The notes below the pieces were generated by a model. That model worked only from the letters and a program-made list of their open reading frames with translations. It was not told where the DNA came from and made no database searches. Shown one piece after another: positions 42,917-55,189 of a stretch of 64,000 bases of DNA. Location of the stretch: NCBI GenBank assembly GCA_031841125.1, contig CM063112.1, forward strand, positions 61,371,722-61,435,721, read 5' to 3'. How positions within the stretch are numbered: the first letter of the stretch is position 1; every line of letters begins with the position of its first letter. Origin of the DNA: Acanthococcus lagerstroemiae (Eukaryota > Arthropoda > Insecta > Hemiptera > Eriococcidae). A program made the position numbers and the translations under genes.

Positions 42917-43572
42917 TGACTGATTCGTTCTTGTGACTTGTGATCGTTTCATCCTTTTGATCTCTGTTTCGTCTGTAGTGTTGTGCAAAAACTCTCTTTC
43001 AACAAGCGAATAAATTGCAGGTGATTTTTGTTGTTCGGTGTGACCTTTCAGTGATTCAACCTTAAGCGTGTTCAGCGTTGTTCGACTCCGAGCAGGAGCA
43101 AATTAAATGAGTTGGTTCATGAGAAGAGCAGTTTGCGAAATTACCCCAAGCAAAAACCATCAGCTCACTGCTCCGCAATTCTCGTTCAAGTTTAACTGTG
43201 TACTACACTACCGCTACTTGGTGAGCAGTGCTGGAGCGAGAGCAGTAAGTCAACGTGCAACATCTGTGAGTAGGAAGGTTGAACCCAAGTTGAACCGTTG
43301 AACCAAGTACCAAGTTATGGTAGTACATATCTTCTTTCGCTCTTGTCCAAATCAGTTGTTTTATTCGTGATTCGTGAACTGAGTGAGAGAATAGTTGATC
43401 TCTAACCTGCTCACTGCGACACCGCTCTCTTTACTGATAACGATCCGGAGCAACTTTGGAGCAGTGAGCAGATTAGAAAACCTGGTTCACAAAAAGAGCA
43501 AGAAAAGTTGGAGCTGGCTCAGCAAATGAGCAAGAAGTTGACAGCCCTAAGCGTGTTACATTTTGAAGTTTC
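42917..43572. other. No recognisable gene
   Basis: The text contains repeated 'gagcag' and 'gagcaag' words between 43090 and 43540 but no clear unit. No coding support. Confidence 0.4.
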
Positions 43573-43577
43573 TTTTT

Positions 43578-43640
43578 CGTCCAAAGTATCCAAATCAAGC
43601 CTCCTTGCGGAAAGTATCCAAATCAAGCCTGCTTGCGGAA
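43578..43640. repeat. Two-copy 31-bp tandem duplication
   Basis: 'aagtatccaaatcaagcctc cttgcgga' is followed directly by 'aagtatccaaatcaagcctg cttgcgga'. Confidence 0.8.
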
Positions 43641-43799
43641 AATCTCCCAATCGCTGTTATGTAGGTCGAAAAGAGTCATACAGGTACGGATGTACCTGCA
43701 TGCAGTGTAAACACTTTTTTTTTTTTTTTTCCAACATGGATATGTCTACTGACTCAGCACGCGAAAGAGAAATATTCCGTTGAACTGTACAAAAACTTT

Positions 43800-44080
43800 C
43801 CGCAGAAAAACGTTACCATCGTGATGTAGTTGCTTATTCCTCTTTATGCGGCCGTTCGTTCCATCACATTTCAACTGGCCGACATGGAGTATGCCGAGCG
43901 ACGCCGAGAATGGACGACTAGAGAAAGTGTTGACTGTAGCCAATGTGGGTAGTTGCATATTCCTCTTTATGCGGTCATTCGTTCCATCATGTTTCGACTG
44001 GCCGACATGGAGAATGCCGAGCAACGCCAAGAATGGACGACTAGAGAAAGTGTTGGGCTGTAGCCAATGTGTGTGTATGC
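43800..44080 (+). repeat. Repeat family E, tandem pair, about 122-bp unit
   Basis: 'attcctctttatgcggccgt tcgttccatcac' at about 43835 recurs at about 43957 as 'attcctctttatgcggtcat tcgttccatcat'. Both continue with 'tggccgacatgga.tatgcc' and 'agaatggacgactagagaaa'. A single inverted copy lies at 62290-62430. The open frames on both strands (106 and 138 codons) merely follow this repeat. Confidence 0.8.
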
Positions 44081-44169
44081 GCGTCAACATCAACGCAATT
44101 GCCGGGACGGCATATCCATGTAAAAATGTCCTTCCGTGCAGCAGTCGCCTAACCTCCTCCAACTAGTCC

Positions 44170-45310
44170 AGTCGGATTGCAATGTATTAAGACCGCTATT
44201 TTTGTCAGTTTTGGTACATGCACACCAAAGCACAGGAAAATACTTCAAGCCATCAATTTCAATTTAGCTTAAAAATTCTATTCCAAGTTTGTCTATCGTA
44301 ATGGCGAGATCGTCACCGCTAAAGCGGAACCGCTACAGCAACTGTACATACGGTGAAGCGACAGACCCGGGAATCAACATAATTCCATCCCTACAAATTT
44401 GTCCCGCCGAACACATCTTACTTGAGCGATCAAGTGAACCGTGATGGGAATCGTAGAAACGGTATACAATGACGAATCTGTTTTTAATATGCATGGTATG
44501 CGCTATACAACAACTATGTTGTAAACTGTTCGGTGCTGGTGTACATTTTGCGAGTCTACTGACACATATTGTTCTTGATTTGCGAAGAATCTAGTGTTCT
44601 CGGGGAATGCGTCGAAACAAAAACACCCTACAGCTGATAAGATTTTGCTTGGTACGAAATAGGCGCACGCTGTACCTACTACCTACCCCTGTATGGGCTG
44701 TAGGCATCGCATCGCTTGCTAAATATAACCTAGATTTGCTGATGTGTATACGTCTATGAATACAGAGGAAGTGCTGCTTTCGCAGGCGACAGTCGGGGTG
44801 CGCGTGCCCCACCAACTCTTCAGCCGAGGTTCCGAGTTTGAACTGATTGGAAGACGCGATAGTGCGATTTGCTCACTTTCGCGCTCCCTTTAGGCTTCGT
44901 GCGTTTGTTTCTCGAATTAGTATCTATACAGATGGACGCGTCGCTAACGGCTGTGCGGCTTAATCATGTACTGGTTCGATTGCTGAAGAAGATAATGACT
45001 TCACGACTCGATAAATTTGTACAGAGACACGAATGCCATTGATATTTCGCCAATAGTGATATGATACGGTATCATTCTCTCTATACTGGTCGAAGGAAAG
45101 ACACTCGATACCCCTGTCTCTGGTTGTACTCCGGGAATTTCTGTTAACTTTTATCCCTTCTCCCTTCTAACATACAGAAGAATGAAGACCGAAATAAGAT
45201 CGAATTCACGAAAGCCAATCTCTACAATACTCATTCAGTTTGAAGTTTAAAACGAAGTCAAAATGTGTCTCACCGTAGCCTACATGAAGTTTGAGAATTT
45301 TGTGTAAATG
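44170..45310. other. No recognisable gene
   Basis: Mixed-composition text with short frames. No terminal repeats, exons or RNA genes were recognised. Confidence 0.4.
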
Positions 45311-45319
45311 GGTTTTAAA

Positions 45320-45720
45320 ATGTGTGTTCGAGGTTCGGAAGAGCGTGATGAATTTTGAGTACCTCGACAGAGCACCCGAATAAGTTTCGGAAGAACGTGA
45401 TGAATCTGAATATAAGTTCTACAAGCAGTCGAATGAGTCTTAAAGCTAGGGTACTTGATGAAATATAGTATGAATGAATTTTAAAACTGCATATCTGAAT
45501 GAGTTTCACAAGAACGTGGCGAGTCTTCGCGAGTGCCAAGGGCAATCGGAGTTGTAAAATAATCTAAACGAGTCTTAATGAGCGCTAAGAAATTCCGAAT
45601 GAATCCTAATAAGTTTTAATAGAGATTGAATCAATTCTAAGCGAGTCTGAACGCTTCATACGAGATGCCGAATGTATCTTAACTAGCGTGGATGAGTTTT
45701 CAAAGTGTTTGCATTAGTTT
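45320..45720. repeat. 'gagtctt' motif array, second locus
   Basis: Chains of 'atgagtcttaa', 'gaatgaatcctaat' and 'gcgagtctgaacgctt' occur. The part 45490-45660 is repeated with about 85-90 percent identity by eye at 46130-46300, including 'gagattgaatcaattctaag'. Confidence 0.7.
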
Positions 45721-46109
45721 CGAAAATTGTAGCCCCATCTCCCCTCTTCTCCAGCCAAGGGAATGTTATAGGGCGATACTGTTAGGGAAACTTGGATATA
45801 TGCGAGCGAAAAAAAAATTCAAAAGAGTCTAATGATAAAACTTGTTGAGGTGGCTACACTGTTGTGCGGGTTGCCACTCTAAGGTTGCCGACACTGTTGC
45901 CTAGCCTGTCGCCCAGTCTGAGTTACAATAAGGTTGGTGCCCTCTCCCTCACTTATGTTACGAGTTCGATGATAGATAGACGACGCTTACTCATACGATA
46001 TGTACGACACTACGACACTATGATGTTACAAGTTCAAGTTAACCGGTGTTCTTATTTCAACGGGGTGATCAACAAGGGGTCGGGGGCATTAACTTTGCCC
46101 CACCCCCGT

Positions 46110-46305
46110 GTGTCTTGAAAACTACACATCTGAATATGAGTTTCACAAGAACATGGCGAGTCTTTGCTAGTTCTAAGGGCAATCGAATGAGTCGTAAAAG
46201 AGTCTAAACGTGTCGTAATGCGCGCTAAGAGATTCTGAATGAATCCTGATGAGTCGTAACAGAGATTGAATCAATTCTAAGCGAGCCTGAATGCTTCACA
46301 TGATT
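46110..46305. repeat. Duplicate of part of the 45.5-kb array
   Basis: It matches 45490-45660 in order: 'gagtttcacaagaacatggc', 'cgcgctaagagattctgaat', 'gagattgaatcaattctaag', 'cgagcctgaatgcttcac'. This is a direct duplication with about 640 bp between starts. Confidence 0.75.
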
Positions 46306-46309
46306 TCTG

Positions 46310-47761
46310 AAAGTCAGAAGTGTATGAATATGCATCAATTATTACCCACAATATTTCAGAACTTTTTGCACTAACTGGAATTTCGAAAAGAAAATCATTC
46401 GTAAAAATCGATCCGAATCTGTTTGTCTGGGCTGTTTTACGATCCGTGATTCGAATCACTTTCGCATCAACAATTCATGATCCGCGATCCTAATATTTGT
46501 TCTAATCAACGATCCATGATCGGTGATTTGAATCATTTTTTACAGCTGATTCAGGATTGACGATCTGATCCACTTCTTTTACGATTTGCCCCGCCCCGTT
46601 AAGAAAGCAAGGAAGCACTTCACTGTGTTCATTTGTGGACGTCTGAACAATTAATTGAAAAACATGTTATAAATTTTATAAATTGAAATTATTTTTGACA
46701 AAACTATTTTTTTTTTGTAGTGTGGCATGGAAACACGTGAATACGCTTCAAAATTCAACGTCACGGAGTTCCGCAGGCATTAGTACGTCCTCTCCTCTCT
46801 CTTTTCCCGCAACCCGCTTTTCCACCTTTCCTCTCTGTCCATCCAGCGATTTCTCTGAGCTCCACATACAAACGTTTATCTTCCTGCATGAAAACTCTTG
46901 CAGTTTTCCTCCCTCTACCCCTCCCGCACTGCTGGTATCGGCAGCTAATTGCAATCGAGGCGGTGTACTGTTAGTGAATCTGTCTTTGGGCAGCGAACGT
47001 CTTTTTTTTTTACACTTTTTTTCTCTAAGACAGAGCTTTTCTTGTCGTTTTGATTTTCATTTTCTTTTTTACTTCTTTTTTACCTTTTAAAGAGCGTTCT
47101 GGGTGTATGGACTTTTCCCACCCGACACCGCGACCTCGAGTGTAATTTTGGTGCGATTTTCCGCGACCTGCCGAGCTCCGCGACTTGTCTTTTTTCTTCA
47201 ACCCGGGACCTGACCGCGTGTTCGCGAACTTTCTCGTGCGGCTCTTTTAGCCGCAGTTTCGTGATCGCCACCGCGTCCGTGGAGTTTTTTGGTTTCTTTA
47301 TAAATAAATGGTCTGTCCGCGATGTATAACCTGCGTTATTCTTTTTTTTCTTTTTGAGGTGCACCGCGTGAGCGACATGAGGTCGTAAGTACCCTTCTTT
47401 ATAAGAGAGAATGTAAGGGACCATGGCTTAGAGAGAGAGAGATGTCTTAGCTTTCCTTTTTACTTTTCTTGCTCTGGCCCCGGAACTATAGAATATTCAA
47501 CATGTGATCTGGGTAACCGCCTTCCAAAGCCCTGGCACCTTCCGCTCCCTGGGCAAGTCTCGTATGAGCTAGTCGTGGCTTTTCCCAGGCCCTTTCGGAT
47601 GCCTGCATTTTTTGAGCGTTGACGCCGATTTTCCGACTTAAGCACGTACCCGCTGATAAACGGAAGGTATCAGCAGTACAATGTGCACATGTTTGTGAGC
47701 GATCGAATTACCTTGGTTTTTCTTTGGTTGGTCGTTCATAAAAATGCCACAGTAGTAAAGC
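46310..47761. other. No recognisable gene
   Basis: From about 46680 to 47460 the sequence is complex and CpG-containing, with poly-T tracts. The frames (135 plus, 114 minus) have biased composition and no domain. It may be single-copy DNA. Confidence 0.4.
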
Positions 47762-47851
47762 GATTTATTTATTTATTTGTTGCCTAGACTCGGCAGAAAA
47801 GAACATATTATGCATATATTTAATAAACTTTACCAAAAACGCGCCACGCGG

Positions 47852-49240
47852 TCAGGTCCACCCAGTCACCTGTCTCCAAGTCCCTCTGTTCTTACCAGTT
47901 CTCTGCCATAAAATCCCGAATCTCCGAACAATTTCGTCCCTCCACTTCGTGGGTGGTTTTCCCCTCCCCCTACCATGATCTCTAGGATACCAAGACTCCG
48001 CAATATTATTCAATTTATTTCCGTGACTTTTGGCCAGGTGCCCCGCATATCCAAGTTTAAGCTTCCTCACTGTCCATCCAACATCAGAAGTATTAGACTT
48101 TTCTCTAATAAACTGCGTACTGACTTTATCGATCAATCTTAAACCTAGAAACGACTTCGCCATCCTATTGTGGGTGGCCCCCAACTTATTAACTTGGGTT
48201 TTAGTAAGGGCCCGGGTCTGAGCTCCGTAAGTCACGACGGCTCACCACACTGTCTGAACGCTCTGGCTTTGGAGGCAATATTCAGTTTGCTCTTGAAAAT
48301 GTGTTTAAGAGACCAGAAGTTCATACATGCATCGGATATACGAGCTTTTAGTTCTTTATCTTGTCTGTTTTCAAATGATAAGATTTGGCCTGGATATTTA
48401 TATTCTGAGACACTTTCGATTTCATGATTATTAACCAAAAATTCTGACGCTTCAACATAAGACATGTGTTTCGATTTTGAGAAACTAATTGACAGGCCAA
48501 CTAATTTGCTCGCCGCACTATAGATTCCAGTTCATCTTTGCTCTCACTGACCAGAACAATATCATCAGCAAAACGGAGGTGATTTAATTTTTTCCCATTG
48601 ACCGAAATACAATTATTCTCTCGATTCAAATTTTGAAAAATCCCTTCCAGAACGCTATTTAATAAATAAGGAGAAAGGGGTCATCCTGTTTTACTCTCTA
48701 ACCCAACTTAAATTTATCTCCAGGAAGATCCAGTTTCACGTAGGCCTCCGATCTGTCACACAGCTTTCCTAGGATTTTGATAATATCCGTATTAACCCCT
48801 TGGTCTCCCAAAGCTTTCCAGAGACAAATCTACGTGACACAGAATCGAACGCCTTCTAAAAGTCAATGAACATGAAGTGCATAGCTAACTTGTGTTCCCC
48901 AGCAACCTCAATTAGTCTATTAAACGTGAGAATGTGATCAATAGTAGAATACCCTTTCCTAAAACCTGCTTGTTAATCAGGTTGGTGAGCATCCAGCATT
49001 CGGAAAATTCGGTTTTTTTATTAGTTTTAAGAAAACTTTACTGACATTCGACGTTAAACTAATTGGCCTATAACTATTCAAGTCGCTTTTCTTGCCTTTT
49101 TTACACAGCAGTACAATTTCAAACACGTGTCATTGAGCCGGCGTGACCCCAGAGACCAGAATTTCGTTAGCCAAAGCTGTAAAAAATTGAGTAATGGATT
49201 CAGCTAAAACCTTGAGCGTGGAATTGCCAAGCCCATCTGG
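47852..49240 (-). pseudogene. RTE copy C reverse transcriptase and C-terminal domain
   Basis: The catalytic box reads HLRFADDIVLVSESKDELES (FADD codons at 48561-48572), preceded by a broken 'GV-x-Q-x-DP' region. The reading continues through EYKYPGQILSFENRQDKELK and ACMNFWSLKHIFKSKLNI to MTYGAQTRALTKTQVNKLGA, FLGLRLIDKVSTQFIREKS, KLKLGYAGHLAKS and GRGRGKPPTKWRDEIVRRFG, the standard C-terminal series of RTE-clade proteins. Several frameshifts and stops separate these blocks. The enzyme would prime cDNA synthesis at nicked DNA; this copy cannot. Confidence 0.9.
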
Positions 49241-49370
49241 GCCAGCCACTTTATTGCATTTAAGTTGGGACAAAATAATGAAAACTTCCTTAGTCAGGAC
49301 GGGTGGAGATTGTTCAACTTTTGCTGGGACATTAGAACCTCCACCAACCGGAGTGGGCGTTATTTGTAGC

Positions 49371-49787
49371 TTACGGAAAAAATCGGTTGGGTGCCTCCTT
49401 GATTATCTCAGATCTATCATAGATGTTGCGTTCGCCTATCCCGGAGGTCAGAAATGGAAGGAAATGAAGACTTTTGGAAATTGCGATCTTCACTTTTTTA
49501 GTTGACCAACAGTTAGTGATTTCAGCTTCTACTATTTCCCGATCAAAGTTGCTCGAGTCTTGTTTAATTTCACTTCTAATGGTTCTATTCAAAATAACAA
49601 GTTCGATTTTTTCACGAGGTTTTTTAATTTTTTTCCTTTTTGAGAGATTTCGTTTTTCAATCATTTGTTTCGTTTTAGCACCGAGTTTGTCGTCAGTTTT
49701 TAATTGGATTCGTTCAACCCCAACCTCCTTCAAGGTCTTCCAGATAGCCTGTTCAAAACGACTATATCTCATTTGGATATCAGCCAC
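49371..49787 (-). pseudogene. RTE copy C linker between endonuclease and reverse transcriptase
   Basis: The 138-codon frame contains IQMRYSRFEQAIWKTLKEVG, KTDDKLGAKTKQMIEKRNLS and a lysine-rich stretch, then a region ending NRFFP. In RTE elements this segment connects the two enzymatic domains and has few conserved residues. Assignment follows from its position and strand. Confidence 0.75.
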
Positions 49788-49906
49788 GTTCTTCGCACAC
49801 CCTCAGTTTCTTCTCTAGTATAGAACTGGCAACCTCGCAGGTAAACCGGAATAATTAAGTTACCACACTTACCGAAGGTTTTTTTTTACCAAATTGGAGT
49901 TCGGGG

Positions 49907-50854
49907 TCAACTAATAGACTTAAGTTTAGCTCTTCCAGGTCTATAATCAGATGAAAAATAAAAAGCATTCAAAACCTCGTAATTCAATACAACTTTAGGA
50001 TTACAAATCAAAAAGTGGTCCACTTCATTTTTTGAAACTCCATTCGGTGCTAGCCAGGCCCACGTTTTCCCTAATGGCTTTGTAAAAAGGGTATTAACCA
50101 CGGTAAGGTTGTTTTCAAGCGCTAGTTGCATTAGTCTTTCTCCAATATTACTGGATTTATCAATTCTGAACTTTCCCAAACAGGCTGATGGTGGAAGGTC
50201 GCTGCCAAGTTTAGCATTGAAGTCGCCATAACAACAGTAACTGCACCTCGTTCGCTTTCAATTACCATGTTAACTTTATCATAGAAATCTACAATCTCAT
50301 TTTCGTGGACAAACTAGTACAAGCATACACCTGAATAAATACAAACGACGACATAACAGCTAACTTTAATTTTAGCACCGCAATCCTTTCAGACACTCCC
50401 TTAAACTTGGATACACGGCGCACCAAACGTTGGGCAACATAAAAGCCCACCCTCCGAAAACCCTAGTGTTACCAAAAAAGTAAAAGTAATTTCCATTATT
50501 TCTTTTGGCCAAATGTTCACCCTCCCTTCTAACTTCAGAAAGACCTACGATACCCCAATTTAACTTGCTAAGTGCATTTTCCAGTTCATATACCCAACTT
50601 TCTCCGACCAGCCTTTGACAGTTGGAGTGCATAATATTTAGAGTTAACTTCCCGACCTTTTTCAGATTACCATGAACAGAATTTACTTTACTCAATTTAA
50701 TTATTTGAATTTTAGCTCTCCCCCTGCGCAGACCATGAAACGGGCACGAATCGTCAGAAACTATTTTGTTACCAGAGATTAATTTATTACCAGAATTTTG
50801 ACGGTTTTCAGAGAATGAGACATGCGGTGGCGTTAAGCAGACTTCATCCTCCAC
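49907..50854 (-). pseudogene. RTE copy C apurinic-type endonuclease domain
   Basis: The N-terminal frame (50854-50372) contains KLTLNIMHSNCQRL (the 'N-x-x-x-x-N' start of the domain) and IVGLSEVRREGEH, which carries the catalytic 'E-(V/T)-R' motif. The C-terminal frame (50179-49907) shows GERLMQLALENNLTVVNTLF, TWAWLAPNGVSKNEVDHFLI (the 'ID-x-(I/F)' region) and SSDYRPGRAKL, equivalent to 'SDHR-x-(V/L)-x-A-x-(I/L)' with the normally conserved His replaced by Tyr. This enzyme nicks target DNA for priming. It is broken between the two frames. Confidence 0.85.
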
Positions 50855-50890
50855 TGGGTCGGCAATCCGGACTGGGGGTCGTAGTAGAGC

Positions 50891-53405
50891 AAATGTAAAG
50901 GTAAATTTGAGAATATTCCAGTATTCCCCTGCTGTAAAGACGTTGCTCGGTCGCTAGAGGAGAAAAATACGCGATTATTATTATTTGCGAAGTGCTTTCC
51001 CAAAACGCAGTTCTTTTTCTCCTTGAAATCGGATGATAAAATTCCCCAGTTATTAATATCCTTTAGTTGGATTCCAAAATTAATCTTCTTACATGTTTTC
51101 GTAATATGTGTTTACTAAAGAAAACTTCTGTTTCTAACACACAGTAAAAACTTGTTTTTCGGAATCGGGTGATGGAACCCTCTCCAACTCATCAATATTT
51201 CTCGTGGAGTTGGAAAAAGAAAAGATTTTTCTTTATGTTATTACAACATTGCTAATGAAAAAGCTACTTTCTAAAACGCGGCAATTTCATTCACGATACG
51301 TTTTCTATTTCTAAAGCGTAGAAAAGTCAGTTTTTTGGTGTTTTTTGAACTTATATTTCCGCGAATACTCTAGTTCTGAAAATGAAATGCCTATACAGCT
51401 GACGTTAGCTTTTGTCAAACACCGAAGGGAAAGAAACTGAGATCTGTGGACAGTTTCTCCTGCTTTCCAAACGATTTACAAATACGGATTTGAAGCGTTC
51501 TGGAAAAACACTCCTCGTTTATATTCGTGCATACCTATCGAATCGTTTTACTAACTTTATGATTTCTTTTTTAATCTTAAAAATATGAAATTTATTACGT
51601 TTACTTGTACTTTATGAAAATTTCGCGACATTGAATTCTGGAAGACATTCTATCGAAATGAAGTACTTTCGGGGGACTGGCTGACCTAGTTCCCAAATGA
51701 AGGACTTTTTGAAGACTTGGGAGATCAACAGACACCAAGTATGTTTGTAGCAGTAGCGTCGGAAGGCTTTTATTCAGGGGAATACAAAATTTTGATTCGG
51801 CTGGCAGGAAAAACAGTTCTTATTTCTGAAAGAAATTAATGAGCAAAAAATCTCGTAAATCGTGTCTCGAAAATCTTCCAACGCGCCTTTTTATTAGCTA
51901 GCTAAGCTTTTGATATTTTTTGGAGGGGGGAGGGGGTGAGGCTCTGTAACCACACATTTTTCGGAGAAGTACACTGCATCCGAGTTCCCCCCCCCCTCCG
52001 CTCCAATATCACTGGTACGTAGTAATTTTCTGAGATTCTGGCTAAATTCAGTCGTCGATTCCTCGGTTTCAGTGAACAAGTCGGTCGAGCCTGTAAGCTG
52101 CAAAACTCAAATCTATCACCTAAGAGGGGAACAGATTTTAGGGTCAACATTTGGCCGCATTAGCGAAACCGCCCGCGGTTGTGTACATTGAATTTTACAC
52201 GCTTCATCGTGTTCTAACACTCCGGAGTCACGTTTTCATTCACCGTTATACCATTCTGAAGTCGCGTTTAAAAATTCAAACGTTCAAAACAACCTCTTCA
52301 AAAGAGGTAAAAACTACGTTTACCTTCGTTCATTATTAAGTAATTGGACGAACTTTAGTGTTACGTCTTTTTCATCTGGCTTGTTTAGCATCATCGCCAA
52401 CTCGCGACGATCTCCTCGCTGCCTTTTATACTGGAAAGTTCTTTCTTTTTCCTTTTTTTTTTTTTTCAAATGAGCATCATTCTTCACGGTAAATTTATTA
52501 CACCTTCGCGTAATTAGAGTGTTTTCCGCTTCCGAACCGGACGGGGGCGTATGGACGTTAACTTCGTAAAATTTTAATAATTCTCGTTAAATATTTCAGT
52601 CGTTTCGATACGAATCTCAAGTCGCGAGCGCATCGATGGTGTCACGTATTATCGCCAAATCGAGTCCCGATCGGCTACCACCTTCGGGGATTCAATTCAG
52701 TCACAATTGCGGGACTTCTGACCAGTATCGAGAGAATAATCGTTCTCTTATCGACATTAACCCGGTAAAATGAAAGCATTTCCGTCATCTCAATGGATTG
52801 CCCACACATGAGCGCACCTTTTTCGCGACGCACACGCAAGCAGGATACCTGATCCTGGCAGTCGAAAGTCGCATGCTCAAGGGGAACCAGGCGAAATGGA
52901 AATGAAAACGATTCTCAAAATGATTCTCCAACGGCGTTCCCGTCGCTTCTCTACAGAGAACCCTGCGGCTCAACAACGGCGCAGCGAAGAAAATTATACA
53001 ACTCGAATATAAAAGCGAGCATAACCAAGCGTAATGGATAAGACCCTAGTTAAGAAGTTAAGACCCGAGTTACGCGGGTATGTGACGCGGTAAACCGCAT
53101 TAAGCGAGAACAACCTCGCCTTTCTCATTCTCCATTTCGCCCTCACTCTTTGTCTCCCGCTCTCATTCACCCTCTTGATCTCAGCAAGAAGCGCCGATGA
53201 CGTCGACGACAAATAGAACTTATCGTGTCCTATTTCCGCCTCACGTGGAAATGGGTGAGACACGTTCGATGAAATTTCGTCGCCGAGCACATTTTGACAG
53301 TAGAGCTCACACCGGTTGCGAGTTTTTTCATTTCCCAAATACTATATCGAGTAAAGAAAACCAAAATAACAGGCCCAATCGCAATGAGATGCCGCTTGTA
53401 GCCAG
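50891..53405. other. No recognisable gene
   Basis: The first 1.5 kb is AT-rich without clear repeats. From about 52340 to 53400 the sequence is complex and CpG-containing and may be single-copy. The minus frame 52994-53338 (114 codons) shows no known domain. A poly-T tract lies near 52455. Confidence 0.4.
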
Positions 53406-53526
53406 CAGGGGCGAAGCTACAGGGGGTGTGGGGGGGGTTTAGACACACCCACCCAATAATTTGGCAGTCGACAAATTTTGAAAGAGTTCATTTGAATTTT
53501 TCATTTTTTATGAATGTTTGTTTATT

Positions 53527-53559
<33 letters not shown>

Positions 53560-53714
53560 TTTTTTTTTTCAATTAAAAAATATTTCGAATTAAAAAATCT
53601 GCAAATTTTTTATTTTTAAAAGATTTTGTCGGCAAATTTTTAGTTTTCAAAAAATATTTGTCGACAAATTTTTCTTCTTCACCTCCCCAAACTGAAAGTC
53701 AAATTTCGTTTCTA
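53406..53714. mobile_element. hAT-like MITE, family D copy 2, with (TTTA)n/(TTA)n microsatellite
   Basis: It starts CAGGGGCGAAGCTACAGGGG and ends with 'ccccaaactgaaagtcaaat' then TTCGTTTCTA. Its order matches the outer element at 23970-25433. Its centre is a TTTATTTA and then ATT microsatellite (about 53520-53575) where the other copy has its nested insertion. Flanking octamers do not match. Confidence 0.65.
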
Positions 53715-54033
53715 AAAATGGAGTACTCGGGAAGACTAGTCAGTCAGAAGCCGAAGGTTTCAAGCTGAGTATCGAACGTTATCTGAAAGGTTGAAACAAA
53801 GCTGAGATGTGGAAGATATTTCGAAAATCTGAAAGTCGGTAGCAAACGTTGATTTTCGAATTTCAATCGCTATTCTGTTCTTTCTAGATTGTCCAAGTTG
53901 AACATTTTATTAAAATCTAAAAGCAGGCCCGTAGAGCAAGCCATGACAGCCATCTGCGTGGTGTTGACTGTTTACCAGAGGTGGGAGGGGCTTCAGGATA
54001 CACATGGTATATAATGTGAAGAGTTCTACGAGA

Positions 54034-54298
54034 TAGTGGTATAGCCAGGGGGAAAAGGGGGAGAATGCCCCCCAAGGCACCTGAAATTGAATGTAAAATA
54101 CAGAAATGAGCAATTTTTCGCTCTAAAACACATTTTTTCGAAAAAATTTTGCTCGAGTAGTAATTTTACCTTCATTTTTGTACAATAGTCCTCTAATATC
54201 GGCGATTTTGAAAAAAATACTTCAATTTTCGATTTTGTCTCCCTTGAAAATCTTACTTTGCCTCCCCCCCCCCTCCGAAAATCCTGGCTACGCCACTG
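54034..54298. mobile_element. hAT-like MITE with 'AGTGGCGTAGCCAGG' ends
   Basis: The left end TAGTGGTATAGCCAGGGGGA and the reversed right end CAGTGGCGTAGCCAGGATTT form the inverted repeat, each followed by a G-rich run. Such CAGTGGCGTAGCCAGG ends are common in animal hAT MITEs. The minus frame 54026-54328 is a translation of the repeat (QWRSQDFRRGGGG) and not a protein. Target duplication is not recognisable. Confidence 0.75.
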
Positions 54299-55189
54299 AT
54301 TGAATTCGGTCTCAAAATTTATAATCAAAACTGGTGATTCAACTTACCGACAACTCAATGAAAAAAAAATTGAATAAATCGCGTGCAAAAAATTAACACT
54401 TAGAACGATCAAGTTTTCGAACTTTTGGAAGTAAAAAAATTCTATTTCTGCGGACTTATCAAGTTATCAGTTCTCAAACAGCTATTCAGGCATTTAGCCA
54501 TCAATATTCAATGTGAACTGGATCGCGAGCCTACCATTGTGTTTGTGAATATTGTAATGTCACGCAAAAGAAAAAGGCCTGTGTGTCTGAAACTTCTGGA
54601 TGGACATTCGGACCCTTTTCTTGTGACACGTCACATAGGAAAGAACGACAAACATACGATTCTTTTATCTCTCAAAGTAAAATCAGTGTTGGCAATAAGT
54701 TTATAAACATTATAAAATGTAGCGGAACGAAAAGTTTTGAACAAAACTAGCGAGAAAAATAGAAGGAATTCGTTATTTTTACTCACGAAATTTTGCCAGG
54801 GGAGGCTCTGGCAAGCGTTAGGGGGTGCTCAGTACCCCCTAGCACCAATTTGGCTAGGAGCCTGGCGTAATGATGATTTTTTTAAATGATGGTATCTCTG
54901 CCTAAGGGGGGCTCAAGATACCTTTAGAGAGAGCTCAGCCCCAGCTTTCCCCCATAGCTACGGGGCTGTCTAAAATTTGAAAGCAAAAGACTTATTTTCT
55001 AATGTCACAAGCTGAATCCGATAGCAAATTTCTATTATTTAATTTACGTGCCTTGGTCCTGGTGAATCTAGGAGAAAAATTTAGTCTGGAACAAAGGTCA
55101 AAACTCCATGTGTTTTTCCCATAAGAACAAAAGACGCTCGCTCCGTTCCCAAGGATCCGAACATTTGTCAAAATGACTGTATAGCTCAA
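54299..55189. other. No recognisable gene
   Basis: A 93-codon plus frame at 54425-54706 has no domain that I know. 54792-54971 looks like a degraded G-rich MITE (CAGGGGAGGCTCTGG ... CTACGGGGCTG), but its ends are a weak match. Confidence 0.35.

Larger units (their letters stand above)
47762..50880 (-). mobile_element. Nearly full-length RTE-type retrotransposon copy C, 3.1 kb, dead
   Basis: On the minus strand the order is an APE-type endonuclease (50854 to 49907), a linker, a reverse transcriptase (about 49240 to 48540) and a C-terminal domain (to 47852). The 3' end is an (AAAT)n-type tail at 47763-47780. The direct repeats GTAGTAAAGC (47752-47761) and GTAGTAGAGC (50881-50890) flank it and are read as a target-site duplication. 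The length agrees with known RTE elements of about 3 kb. Every domain contains stops or frameshifts. Confidence 0.9.

Noticed and set aside
43846..44166. Overlapping 106- and 138-codon frames as a duplicated-domain protein
   Set aside because: The internal repetition is the 122-bp DNA repeat E, both strands are open, and the inverted copy at 62.3 kb does not preserve the frame.
54026..54328. 100-codon minus frame containing QWRSQDFRRGGGG
   Set aside because: This is the well-known translation artefact of hAT MITE ends and matches the element borders exactly.
54792..54971. G-rich MITE with CAGGGG...GGGGCTG ends
   Set aside because: Only three to five terminal bases agree and the flanking octamers do not match.
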